From positions 3,100,001 to 3,164,000 of the forward strand of contig NZ_CP062983.1 in NCBI RefSeq assembly GCF_015500095.1: a DNA stretch of 64,000 nucleotides, read 5' to 3'. The stretch is from Phototrophicus methaneseepsis. Its GTDB lineage: Bacteria > Chloroflexota > Anaerolineae > Aggregatilineales > Phototrophicaceae. Below the pieces are notes generated by a model. That model was given only the letters and a program-made list of their open reading frames with translations, did no database searches and was not told where the DNA came from. Shown piece after piece: positions 46,334-54,545 of this stretch. Both the position numbers and the translations under genes were made by a program. Position 1 is the first letter of the stretch, and the number at the start of each line of letters is the position of its first letter.

Positions 46334-47227
46334 ATGGTTGAAGTCTATCATCCACCTACGCGCAGGCCGCAGCGTCGGCGGTCACCCTTGTTCTATGGGT
46401 GTGCTGCTCTGTTTTTGCTGGCCTGGCTGCCTTTTATGATGTGTGCGTGTACGCTCCTGTTTTATGCAGTTGTGCCTACGCCACCGACGAATGTGATCAT
46501 CATGGGGTTGGATTCTCGCCCAGGCGAGGGGAGCTTTACACGCACAGACAGCCTGGTCTTATTAGGTGTCAAGGGTGTGCGGGTGGCTGCTTTGTCGATC
46601 CCGCGCGATGTGTTTATCAACGTGCCGAATTACGGCTCCCAGCGCGTGAATACCGTAAATGTCCTGGGAGAAACGGACGAAGCGACCACAGGGCCGGACT
46701 TGCTGAAGGAAAGCCTTGAGTTGAGCTTTGATATCCAAGTTGATCGCTATGTGCGCCTAAACTTCGCCGCGTTTGAAGCTCTTGTTGATGCTCTCGGCGG
46801 GATACAGGTTGATGTGCCCTATGCCATCACGGACTATCAATATCCCACGTCGGATGGTGGCACCATAGAGGTCTATTTTGAACCAGGTGTGCAAACGATG
46901 AACGGCGAGCGTGCTTTGCAGTATGCTCGGACACGGCATGCGGATGATGATTATCGCCGTGCAGAGCGCCAACAACTGGTTATTTCTGCATTGGTGCGTA
47001 AGCTGATTAACCCTTTCGTCTGGCCGGCTGCGCTTCATGCGATTACCTCCAATATGGAGACAGACCTGACGATCATTGATATGGCGAGGATTGCGCCGCC
47101 TCTGTTAGTGAGCGGTGGCAACTTTGAGGCACTCATTATCAACAGGGATTATGTCCTGCCTGGGCAAAATGGCGTCGTGCCAGATTATGAAAAGTTATCT
47201 ACATGGATACAGGACCATATGCGCTAG
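46334..47227 (+). CDS. LytR-CpsA-Psr (LCP) family protein
   Basis: This 297-residue protein has one N-terminal membrane helix (about 25-47) and an extracytoplasmic LCP domain: NVIIMGLDSR, RTDSLVLL, SIPRDVFINVPNYGSQRVN, ALGGIQVDVPY and ALQYARTRHADDDYRRAERQQ. LCP proteins attach glycopolymers to peptidoglycan or to proteins. Key Arg and Asp residues of the family are present. It is co-directional with the upstream lipoprotein. Confidence 0.93.
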   Translation: MVEVYHPPTRRPQRRRSPLFYGCAALFLLAWLPFMMCACTLLFYAVVPTPPTNVIIMGLDSRPGEGSFTRTDSLVLLGVKGVRVAALSIPRDVFINVPNYGSQRVNTVNVLGETDEATTGPDLLKESLELSFDIQVDRYVRLNFAAFEALVDALGGIQVDVPYAITDYQYPTSDGGTIEVYFEPGVQTMNGERALQYARTRHADDDYRRAERQQLVISALVRKLINPFVWPAALHAITSNMETDLTIIDMARIAPPLLVSGGNFEALIINRDYVLPGQNGVVPDYEKLSTWIQDHMR

Positions 47228-47260
47228 GGGCGTAACGCCCGACGCTTATCTAGGAAACAA

Positions 47261-47286
47261 AAACGGGGCCTATATGTGCCCCGTTT
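47261..47286. terminator. Terminator after the LCP gene
   Basis: AAACGGGGC (47261-47269) pairs perfectly with GCCCCGTTT (47278-47286) around an 8-nt loop, flanked by A-rich and T-rich sequence. It lies between the LCP gene and the convergent unknown gene and may serve both. Confidence 0.8.
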
Positions 47287-47317
47287 CTGTTTTGGTTCAT
47301 GCAGCGAGAGAAGCCGC

Positions 47318-47743
47318 TTAGCTTTTTTCTGGCTCTTCGACGAGCTTATCGTAAGCGCCTTCCCAGGTGGATGCATTGCGCATCATCTTATTAATCTGGA
47401 TATCAGCGACTTGTGGCAGCAATTTCACCATAAAATCTGGCAATTGTTCCCAGGCATCTGTACGGACCATCTTCTCGATGTTGTTTGCCATCTGGCTGGC
47501 CCACCACCACTTCTGCTGGAAGTCATCGGCCTTCTTCCAATAATTACGCTTTTCCCAGGCTTCAATGGATTCCAACACGGTGCTGTCGATCTCTCGTAAT
47601 GAGAAAACGATCATAGCGACCATATCACGTACTTCATCATCGATTTGGGATTTCTGGCTAAGACGGCGCAAAATTTCAGCGATGGTACGCATATGAAATG
47701 AACGACGTTTGCCAGGGCTATTGGTGTTGATGACACGTCCCAT
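47318..47743 (-). CDS. Unrecognised helical protein of the 47-50 kb locus
   Basis: A 141-residue protein, predicted almost all helical, with a Trp-rich centre (QKWWWASQMANNIEKMV) and acidic C-terminus. The start may be at the later Met (HMRTIAEILRRL). It is the third gene of a minus-strand set with 47840-48373 and 48377-49948, separated by 96 nt. Not recognised; the position suggests a shared role. Confidence 0.72.
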   Translation of the reverse strand: MGRVINTNSPGKRRSFHMRTIAEILRRLSQKSQIDDEVRDMVAMIVFSLREIDSTVLESIEAWEKRNYWKKADDFQQKWWWASQMANNIEKMVRTDAWEQLPDFMVKLLPQVADIQINKMMRNASTWEGAYDKLVEEPEKS

Positions 47744-47839
47744 AAACGGCTCGTACTCCTATGAATGGCTTCTGTTTGATGACGATCAAGATGACCATGA
47801 CCCCTGTAGAATCAGGTTATGGCCGGATAAGATGGCAGT

Positions 47840-48373
47840 CTATCCTAGATCAATGGGACGAATACCGCGATACACTTTGATACCCCCCAGCGTCTTTAAT
47901 ATGGTGCTGGCAGGGCGTTCTGTGAGTGGTTCCAATTCTTGTGGTGAAAGCGGTTTGTTCCCATTTTTCAAAAACACGCGGAAGACGCTGTCTACCAGCG
48001 AAATCTGTGCGTTGATGAAGTCTTCATCTTTTGCAGCTTCTTGTAGCGCCAGTCCCAGCGCATCTAGACGAAAGACCTCGCCCGTTTCAGGATCAACATA
48101 ATCGATCTGACGGTCTTCGGGCATTTCTTCCAGGTTTTCGCGTTCTTCCTGGGGAAGGTGAGATAGCAAATACGAGCGCAGCTCAATATCGCTATTGGTA
48201 TCCCACCATTCATAGTCAATGTGGAACTTGGTATCTAGCTTTGGTTTGAGTAATGGCCCTGGTATAGAGGGCTTCGGCTTTTGTACAGACATGGCCTTCA
48301 TCATTTCCTGGTTGGTTTTGTACTCAGCATTCTGCTTAACGGTGTGCCCGACAGTCAAGGCGTCAGGCGACAC
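47840..48373 (-). CDS. Unrecognised protein with winged-helix-like C-terminus
   Basis: A 177-residue protein starting with GTG, 3 nt after the stop of the upstream gene, so certainly the same operon. A Trp/acidic middle (FHIDYEWWDTNSDIELRSYL) is followed by a C-terminal 45 residues (VFRVFLKNGNKPLSPQELEPL, then a turn ending GGIKVYRGI) that look like a small winged helix with a hairpin wing. Possibly DNA-binding together with its neighbour. No family recognised. Confidence 0.75.
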   Translation of the reverse strand: MSPDALTVGHTVKQNAEYKTNQEMMKAMSVQKPKPSIPGPLLKPKLDTKFHIDYEWWDTNSDIELRSYLLSHLPQEERENLEEMPEDRQIDYVDPETGEVFRLDALGLALQEAAKDEDFINAQISLVDSVFRVFLKNGNKPLSPQELEPLTERPASTILKTLGGIKVYRGIRPIDLG

Positions 48374-48376
48374 TGG

Positions 48377-49948
48377 CTAAGATTCACTTAACTTCCAGTA
48401 GTGGTTGCCAACATATTCAAAGTCCGGGTTGGCTTGCAGCAGGGCAAAGACAGCACCCGGCGGGCAGCGGCGCAAGACGTTGAGCGCACTGTATAGCGTC
48501 ACCGCATGAACGGTATTCTGGGGCGAGAGTTTGCCCAGTTCTGCGATTAAATTCCGCAGCAGCGCGGCCATGGTCTTGTCTTTTTGTGCGGCAACCAGTT
48601 TATCGAGTGCTGCCAGATCATCGACGCCAATAACCATCAATTCATCGTACTCAGCACCGATAGCGCGTTTCTTGGTTTCGAATGCGATCTGTGTTTCGCT
48701 GGGCACGAACAGGCGAATGTACTCGGTACGTGGTTTATAAGCCTCGTGCGAGATGACATATTGGCCGTCTTTTTCGCCTCGTTCAATCTGGACGATAGCG
48801 CCAATGGGCAGGCGGTGCTTAGTATAGTAATCCAGCAGGCCATAGACATAGCGATGTTCATGGACGACCCAACCGTTGTACTCGGTACCGTCGATGCCAT
48901 CAATCAATTGCATATGGATGCGTGGTGAACGGCCTGATGGGAAAATCTGGCTGTTTTTTGCGTTGAGGGGGAGTGTCCCGGCACGACGATGAGGATAGAT
49001 CAACGTTGTGGTGGCGCGGCGAATGTTACCATCGAACTCGATTTCCGTTAACTCATCGTCGAGTTCTGTTTCTAGTACGATCATCTCGTCTGTGATGAGA
49101 TCCTCATTGTATGGAATATCCCTATAGCGCAGCCAAGTGGGGACTTCGCGCACGCCTTCCGGCTCCATACGGTTCAAGAACCAGAGAATTTCACCTGTTG
49201 GGCCAACTTCATCGAAGCGATCATCGCGGCTCATGGCGAGATTCAACGAGAACGATTGCAACGTTTCCGTACCGGCCCCCAGGCCACCGATTTGTGTAAT
49301 AATCTCATCAGTTTCAAGTGGCCCACCCCCAGCCATATCAAGGACTGCTTCCGCCAAGTGCAGCGTGCCAATGTCAAATTCGATGACGAGGTCCTTAGGG
49401 AACCAATAACCACCCACACGTGTCAGAGCTTGATGGTCGATCAGCGCGAGGTGAACTTGGCGGACAATGCTGCCGCGCGTTTCCTTGATGATATCCATCG
49501 CTGTCACATCGCTTAGCTCATCGGCCATAGCCGTGGCAGGTTGTTCGCTGAGTGTGTGTTCACCGGTAAAGTTCGCTGCGAACTCGCGGGGTTGATTTCC
49601 TGTGTTGAGCTTGGCGTCATCAAATTCAACGGTGATGACGTTGAAATCATCGTGTTGTGGGTTATCACCGGGGCGGACGTCTGTCACGGTTGCCGTTGCA
49701 TAGTCCATGGCTGTAAAGACCAGACGCTGACCGACTTTATAGTTGTCGGCTGGCTGGTAGGGTGTCGTATCCTGGTATTGTGCCTGGAGTGAATTGCGTT
49801 CTTCGTCCAGGCGGCGTTCAACCAGGGCCAGGGCGAGCTCGGTACTCGTCATCGGTTTTTCCTGCTCGAGCAGCAGGTTCGTCAGATAGTCGAGATCGTC
49901 ATCGGCAATTTCGAAGTTACGTGCCCACGGAAAGCCTATCATCTGCAT
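48377..49948 (-). CDS. Large unrecognised protein with HARE/winged-helix-like segments
   Basis: A 523-residue acidic protein that I do not recognise. Its N-terminus (about 14-55: DDDLDYLTNLLLEQEKPMTSTELALAL) and C-terminus (about 475-523, ending NPDFEYVGNHYWKLSE) resemble HARE-type winged-helix units, as in RNA polymerase delta. The middle (about 300-450) looks beta-rich. A chromatin or transcription role is possible, but this is only a visual resemblance. It is the first gene of the three-gene locus. Confidence 0.72.
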   Translation of the reverse strand: MQMIGFPWARNFEIADDDLDYLTNLLLEQEKPMTSTELALALVERRLDEERNSLQAQYQDTTPYQPADNYKVGQRLVFTAMDYATATVTDVRPGDNPQHDDFNVITVEFDDAKLNTGNQPREFAANFTGEHTLSEQPATAMADELSDVTAMDIIKETRGSIVRQVHLALIDHQALTRVGGYWFPKDLVIEFDIGTLHLAEAVLDMAGGGPLETDEIITQIGGLGAGTETLQSFSLNLAMSRDDRFDEVGPTGEILWFLNRMEPEGVREVPTWLRYRDIPYNEDLITDEMIVLETELDDELTEIEFDGNIRRATTTLIYPHRRAGTLPLNAKNSQIFPSGRSPRIHMQLIDGIDGTEYNGWVVHEHRYVYGLLDYYTKHRLPIGAIVQIERGEKDGQYVISHEAYKPRTEYIRLFVPSETQIAFETKKRAIGAEYDELMVIGVDDLAALDKLVAAQKDKTMAALLRNLIAELGKLSPQNTVHAVTLYSALNVLRRCPPGAVFALLQANPDFEYVGNHYWKLSES

Positions 49949-50404
49949 TCCATGCCTCCCGTTCGTTTTCTAGGTAAGGATAGGATAGGTAAGGGATTAT
50001 CGAGAAATTGAGGTAGATCGAATTGAGCAGTCGTGATAGCAAGGGATGGAATTAGCGGGGAAAGGCTTAAGCGCTCTTTTTTCAGCTTACCATCGATTTG
50101 GCTATGGATGAAATGAGTGTCAGTCGTCATAATCGCGAGGCGCGCCCGGCCTTGCTCATCACCTGTTTCATTGTTTAACGGTTGAGTGGCGCAAAGTATA
50201 TCATAGTTTATGGCCTAGTTGAACCGACGATTACACGAACAGAGCCGCCATAACAGAGCCCTAACATTGTATGGAGCCTCGCATGGGGCCTCTTAGGGAG
50301 CTATGGCAAGCTAGACAGCGCTATGATTGGGAAAACGGATGTGTAAACGGCATCAGGGGTAAATTGATGGCTAGACAGGTCGCTCTATGATAGATAAACT
50401 TGGG
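49949..50404. other. Intergenic region upstream of rpmH
   Basis: Noncoding region between the divergent unknown locus and rpmH. It holds a direct repeat, GCTAGACAG at 50310-50318 and 50370-50378, each followed by a similar CGCT..TATGAT segment. I see no DnaA boxes, so no origin is claimed. A minus-strand ORF of 63 codons (49939-50130) is not convincing. Confidence 0.5.
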
Positions 50405-50433
50405 TTGACCCTAATAGCCACGTCCATTATACT
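50405..50433 (+). promoter_or_regulatory. Strong sigma-70 promoter of the rpmH operon
   Basis: TTGACC (50405-50410) and TATACT (50428-50433) are separated by exactly 17 nt, 42 nt before the rpmH ATG. This is a near-consensus promoter for the ribosomal protein and RNase P genes. Confidence 0.75.
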
Positions 50434-50474
50434 ATTTGGCTGTTAAACTTCATTAGAGATCAAGGAAAACACTC

Positions 50475-50654
50475 ATGTCTACTAAGCGTACCTGGCAACC
50501 TAAGGTTCGCCGTCGCAAGCGTGTGCATGGCTTTCGCGCTCGTATGAACAGTAAGGGTGGCCGTAAGGTCCTCAAGGCTCGTCGTTCGCGTGGCCGTCAC
50601 CAGCTTACCGTGACGCCTAACCACGTCAAAAAAGTCAACTGGAATGCTTCCTAA
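50475..50654 (+). CDS. rpmH: 50S ribosomal protein L34
   Basis: A 59-residue, highly basic protein: [10 protein letters not shown] start, then [14 protein letters not shown] and [14 protein letters not shown], the L34 signature. It is a component of the large ribosomal subunit. AAGGA precedes the ATG, and a near-consensus promoter lies 42 nt upstream. It is followed 18 nt later by rnpA, the universal order. The N-terminal MSTKRTW replaces the usual MKRTY, a variant seen in some lineages. The ORF is shorter than 60 codons and easily missed. Confidence 0.97.
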   Translation: MSTKRTWQPKVRRRKRVHGFRARMNSKGGRKVLKARRSRGRHQLTVTPNHVKKVNWNAS

Positions 50655-50672
50655 GCTCGTAAGCACGTATGA

Positions 50673-51023
50673 ATGCGGCGTGAACTGCGGCTTCGGCGGC
50701 CACAAGATTTTCAACGTCTAAGGCGAGAAGGGCGGGTATATCGCCGCCCTGGTTTGCTTCTTAGTATCGCTCCCAACGATTTATCACATAATCGATATGG
50801 GATTATTGTCGGCAAGCGTATTGGCAATGCCGTCCAGCGCAATCGCCTGCGCCGCCAGCTTAGGGCCGTCCTGACCACGTTTCATCCACAGCTCGAGCCG
50901 GGGTTAGATATGGTTTGGATTGTGCAAAAACCGCTCAAAGGGCAACCCTATCCTGTTATCGTCCGTACAGTAAATGATTTACTGCTACAAGCTGGACTAG
51001 TAGATGGGACCGTTATACCATGA
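50673..51023 (+). CDS. rnpA: Ribonuclease P protein component
   Basis: This 116-residue basic protein helps the RNase P RNA process tRNA 5' ends. Diagnostic motifs are the N-terminal [14 protein letters not shown] and the RNR motif region [15 protein letters not shown] near residues 51-65, where the usual RNRxKR reads RNRLRR. It overlaps yidD by 4 nt (ATGA). Position behind rpmH confirms the call. Confidence 0.95.
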   Translation: MRRELRLRRPQDFQRLRREGRVYRRPGLLLSIAPNDLSHNRYGIIVGKRIGNAVQRNRLRRQLRAVLTTFHPQLEPGLDMVWIVQKPLKGQPYPVIVRTVNDLLLQAGLVDGTVIP

Positions 51024-51238
51024 AATGGCTGGCGCTACGGACTATCATGTTCTATAAGCGCTTTATCTCACCCGTCTTGCCCTCAGCATGTCGTTTTGAG
51101 CCAACCTGTTCAATGTATATGTACGAAGCCATACAGATTCACGGTGTCACGCGGGGTGGTTGGATGGGCCTCAAGCGTCTTTGGCGTTGTCAGCCCATGT
51201 ATCCCGGCGGTTATGATCCCGTGCCACCGAAGGAGTAA
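51020..51238 (+). CDS. yidD: Membrane protein insertion efficiency factor
   Basis: A 72-residue YidD homologue: [28 protein letters not shown] and the C-terminal [14 protein letters not shown] are family hallmarks. It aids YidC-dependent insertion of membrane proteins. The start overlaps the rnpA stop (ATGA). The gene after it is a beta-propeller lipoprotein instead of yidC itself. Confidence 0.95.
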   Translation: MKWLALRTIMFYKRFISPVLPSACRFEPTCSMYMYEAIQIHGVTRGGWMGLKRLWRCQPMYPGGYDPVPPKE

Positions 51239-51241
51239 TCG

Positions 51242-52441
51242 TTGACTACCACACAACACCGCAGTAGCAGCCGTCGTTATCTCGGTCGCCTGTCACTGCT
51301 TGCGCTGCTTGTCGTTCTCATTTCCGCAGGGTGTGTGGGGGCCCGCATCGATGTGAGCTGGCCCGCCCTGGATGTGGTTGAGCTAAATGGCAGCCCGAAG
51401 ATCCTCATCGCATATAAAGACCGCATTGATGCGGTCGATCCGGTTAATGGTGCGGCAGCGCGCCTCACAAACAGCGATGGCGAAGCCCGCGTCGATTCCG
51501 AGGGTAACCCGCGTTTGTGGCGCATTGACAGCAGCCAGACCGAGAGTGCCCAACAGTACTTCGCCAATCCGTTGGTTGATGGCGAAACTCTGCTATTCCC
51601 CACATATTCCAGCACCATTGTTCCAATCGATACGGTGACAGCCTCGTTAGGTGGCACGCTACAACCGCTGCCCGGCCAGGTTATTGCGCCGATGGTGACG
51701 GATGGCGATCTTTACTTCATCCCTATTCGGTCACAGGGTGTTGTCGCGCTTGATCCTGAAACAGACGATGTTGTCTGGCGGATTAACTCTACCCGTGAGG
51801 GGATTGGGGCCTGGGCAACGCCGTTACTGGTTGATGAAGTTTTGTATGTGCCGCTCTTTGATCACTATTTACATGCGGTGAACGCGCAAACTGGCGAAGA
51901 AATCTGGGAACCGCTCGACCTGGGTGGTGGTGTGGTGACAACACCGTTGTTGTATGAAGATTATCTTTATGTCGGTACGTTTACCCACAAGCTGTATAAA
52001 ATCTCGCTCGATGGTGAGATCGTTGGTGAATACGAAGCTCATAACTGGATTTGGGGCACACCAGTTGCTTATGATGGTACACTCTACATTGCGGACCTGA
52101 GCGGCTATGTTCACGCCGTTAATCCGGAAACAATGGAGGCTGTCTGGTCGCAGCGTGTAGCGGAACGCGGTATTCGCCCTGCACCTATTGTTACGGATGA
52201 AAACGTCGTCGTTGCATCACGTGATGGCAAGGTTTACTGGCTTTTCCGTCAGGATGGCTCGCTTGCCTTTGAACGGGAAATCGATGGCCGCCCGGAAGTT
52301 TTGTCAGATATGCTGTACATCGAAGCAAACGAAGAAAATCGACTGTCTGAAGATATGATTGTTGTGGGTACGAAAAACCTTGGACGTTTGGTCGTCGCCT
52401 ATAATCTTGACGGTCGCGAGCTGTGGGTATTCGGACGTTAG
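51242..52441 (+). CDS. PQQ-like beta-propeller lipoprotein
   Basis: A 399-residue protein with a TTG start, AGGAG upstream, a signal peptide and lipobox LISAGC (Cys31). The rest is built of repeats typical of PQQ/BamB-like propellers, for example GVVALDPETDDVVWRI, YLHAVNAQTGEEIWEP and YVHAVNPETMEAVWSQ. It lies between yidD (3 nt) and yidC (26 nt), so it is probably co-expressed. It may act in extracytoplasmic protein insertion or folding, an inference from position. Confidence 0.85.
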   Translation: MTTTQHRSSSRRYLGRLSLLALLVVLISAGCVGARIDVSWPALDVVELNGSPKILIAYKDRIDAVDPVNGAAARLTNSDGEARVDSEGNPRLWRIDSSQTESAQQYFANPLVDGETLLFPTYSSTIVPIDTVTASLGGTLQPLPGQVIAPMVTDGDLYFIPIRSQGVVALDPETDDVVWRINSTREGIGAWATPLLVDEVLYVPLFDHYLHAVNAQTGEEIWEPLDLGGGVVTTPLLYEDYLYVGTFTHKLYKISLDGEIVGEYEAHNWIWGTPVAYDGTLYIADLSGYVHAVNPETMEAVWSQRVAERGIRPAPIVTDENVVVASRDGKVYWLFRQDGSLAFEREIDGRPEVLSDMLYIEANEENRLSEDMIVVGTKNLGRLVVAYNLDGRELWVFGR

Positions 52442-52467
52442 CAGCGGACATTATGGAGTAACTTTGC

Positions 52468-53394
52468 ATGTGGGATATTTTCATTAACCCAGTTGTCACG
52501 CTGTTGACGTGGCTCTACGCTTTACTGGGCAACAATGTTGTTCTGGCGATTATCTTTCTGACGTTTGTCTTCCGTCTGCTGACTTACCCGCTTTTTGCGC
52601 GTCAGCAGAACTCTACGAAGCAAATGCAGGAGATGCAGCCGGAACTCAAAAAGCTCCAGGAAAAGTACAAAGATGACAAGGAAAAGCTGAACCAGGCAAC
52701 AATGGAGCTGTACAGCAAGTACGGTGTCAATCCATTGGCAGGCTGTTTGCCGGTCTTCATTCAGTTCCCGATCATTATTGCCCTGTATCAGGCTGTGATC
52801 TTTGCTCTGGCGGCCACGCCGGACCAGCTCGTTGATCTTTCTGAGCGCTTGATTGTGCCAGGGCTGGATCAACTGATCCCGCTGCAGAGTGTCTGGCTGG
52901 GTATGGACCTGACACAGCCGCCCACACCGCCGCTGAATCCGACTTATGCGCTGATTCTGCCGGCATTGGTGATGTTGACGCAGTGGTTGAGCTTCCGTAT
53001 GACGATGTCTCGCTCAAATGCCAACCAGGACGATGATAACAACAGTGGTGGTCAGGCCGCCGCGATGTCGCGTTCTATGGGGACTGTGATGCCCGTGATG
53101 TTCGGCATCTTCGCCCTGTCTTTCTCAGTTGGTATTTCGATCTACTTCATCACCAGCAGTGTGGTGAGCATCGTTCAGTACTATCCGCCTTTCAAGCGCG
53201 TTCTGGATCGTATTTTCCGCGTGAGTAGTGGGCCATCTGACGAGAAGCCTGATACAATTTCGCTGGAAGCTGCGAAGAAAGGCTCACGAGGTCTGGGCGA
53301 TACAGGGGGCAAAGGTGGCGGTAAAGGCGGTGGGAAACCCAGCAACAAAGCCGGGAAGCCCAGCACAGGGAAAACATCGCGCAGCAAAAGCTAA
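52468..53394 (+). CDS. yidC: Membrane protein insertase YidC/Oxa1 family
   Basis: This 308-residue insertase has five membrane helices (first about 15-35) and the hydrophilic loop QMQEMQPELKKLQEKYKDDKEKLNQA typical of Oxa1/YidC. GCLPVFIQFPIIIALYQAV is the conserved groove segment. It lacks the large periplasmic domain of proteobacterial YidC. The C-terminal tail is basic and Gly-rich (KGGGKGGGKPSNKAGKP), likely to bind ribosomes. It is followed by a terminator at 53481. Confidence 0.95.
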   Translation: MWDIFINPVVTLLTWLYALLGNNVVLAIIFLTFVFRLLTYPLFARQQNSTKQMQEMQPELKKLQEKYKDDKEKLNQATMELYSKYGVNPLAGCLPVFIQFPIIIALYQAVIFALAATPDQLVDLSERLIVPGLDQLIPLQSVWLGMDLTQPPTPPLNPTYALILPALVMLTQWLSFRMTMSRSNANQDDDNNSGGQAAAMSRSMGTVMPVMFGIFALSFSVGISIYFITSSVVSIVQYYPPFKRVLDRIFRVSSGPSDEKPDTISLEAAKKGSRGLGDTGGKGGGKGGGKPSNKAGKPSTGKTSRSKS

Positions 53395-53480
53395 GCGTTG
53401 ATGAGATTTTCATCCCTTCGCACCTCGCTTTGTTAATCTGTATAATAGTATAAAATCGCACAACATTATCGCGCGAATCC

Positions 53481-53518
53481 GGCGGGCGGTCTGTATCAAG
53501 CACAGCCGCCTGCCTTTT
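53481..53518 (+). terminator. Terminator after yidC
   Basis: GGCGGGCGG (53481-53489) with CTGT pairs with ACAG and CCGCCTGCC (53502-53514), with one bulged T and one G-U, followed by TTTT. It separates yidC from khpB, so khpB probably has its own promoter in 53519-53613; I see no clear one. Confidence 0.75.
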
Positions 53519-53613
53519 AGAACGAATGACATGGACAACCGCGCCTTGTATAAATGGTTGTGTTGATACTTATGTTTTAAGAGACAACCCATTTATGTAT
53601 TAGGGATAATGAA

Positions 53614-54540
53614 ATGGAAATTATAGAAAAGACTGGCCCGACAGTTGAAGCTGCCGTCAAAGCGGGTGTCGAAGAATTGGGTGTGACCCCTGCCGAAGTT
53701 ATGGTAGAAGTTCTAGAAGAACCTAATCGTGGCCTGCTGGGTATTGGGGCGAAGCCAGCGCGCGTGCGCATTATCTTCATGGGTCAGCGCCCATCTGCAC
53801 AACCACCAGCGCCAAAACCGGCGACAACTTCTGAAGATGATCAGCAGTCTCGCCGTGAGCGTTCCTCAGGTGGCGAAGACCGCCGCAATGATCGCCGCCA
53901 GGTTGATCGCCGTGGTAATAACCGCCGCGACAATGATCGTCGTGATAATAGCCGTGGTCGTCGTGGTGGTGATCGTCGCCGCGATTATGATCGCGGACGC
54001 TCGCCGCGCCAGATGGAAGATACATTTACAGAGCCAGCGCCGGATGAAATCCCGGATGCAGAAGCCCACGAAGATGCGCTCGCTGGTAAGGCTGTCCTTG
54101 TCCAATTATTAGAAAAAATGGGCATGGCAGAAACCCATGTCGGCATTCGCAAGGCTGAGCCTACCCGTGAGGACGAAGAATTGCATTGGGTGCTGAATGT
54201 CTCCGGTAAGAATGTCAACCGCCTGATTGGTCGCCGTGGCGATACGCTCGCTTCTTTGCAATACATCACACGTTTGATCGTCAGCCGCACGCATGATTCC
54301 CATGTGAACCTTATCGTAGATGCGGGCCAGTACAAAGATCAGCGTTCTGAAAAGCTGGAAGACCTGGCTGTCCGTATGGCTGACCGCGCTGTGGAGCAGC
54401 AGCGGACCATTACCTTGGAGCCAATGCCGCCCAACGAGCGCCGTATTATTCACCTGGCGCTGCGTGAGCGCGATGATGTGGAGACCAAGAGCGTTGGCGA
54501 AGGCCATTCGCGTAAGGTTACCATCAACCCGGTGTTGTAG
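53614..54540 (+). CDS. khpB: RNA-binding protein KhpB (Jag/EloR)
   Basis: This 308-residue protein has the Jag N-terminal domain (residues 1-52: MEIIEKTGPTVEAAVKAGVEELG), an R/D/N-rich linker (about 84-133), a KH domain (about 190-235 with GRRGDTLASLQY) and an R3H domain (about 240-305, ending PPNERRIIHLALRERDDV). In other bacteria it forms an RNA-binding complex with KhpA and controls cell elongation or sporulation mRNAs. The linker repeats DRRD/NRRD motifs, which is longer and more charged than usual. Confidence 0.93.
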   Translation: MEIIEKTGPTVEAAVKAGVEELGVTPAEVMVEVLEEPNRGLLGIGAKPARVRIIFMGQRPSAQPPAPKPATTSEDDQQSRRERSSGGEDRRNDRRQVDRRGNNRRDNDRRDNSRGRRGGDRRRDYDRGRSPRQMEDTFTEPAPDEIPDAEAHEDALAGKAVLVQLLEKMGMAETHVGIRKAEPTREDEELHWVLNVSGKNVNRLIGRRGDTLASLQYITRLIVSRTHDSHVNLIVDAGQYKDQRSEKLEDLAVRMADRAVEQQRTITLEPMPPNERRIIHLALRERDDVETKSVGEGHSRKVTINPVL

Positions 54541-54545
54541 AATCC

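Noticed and set aside
49939-50130. A 63-codon minus-strand ORF upstream of the 523-aa gene
   Set aside because: It overlaps the start of that gene, has no ribosome site and its composition is not protein-like.
49949-50474. Possible replication origin, because rpmH-rnpA-yidC often lies near dnaA
   Set aside because: No dnaA gene, no DnaA boxes (TTATCCACA-like) and no AT-rich unwinding region were seen.
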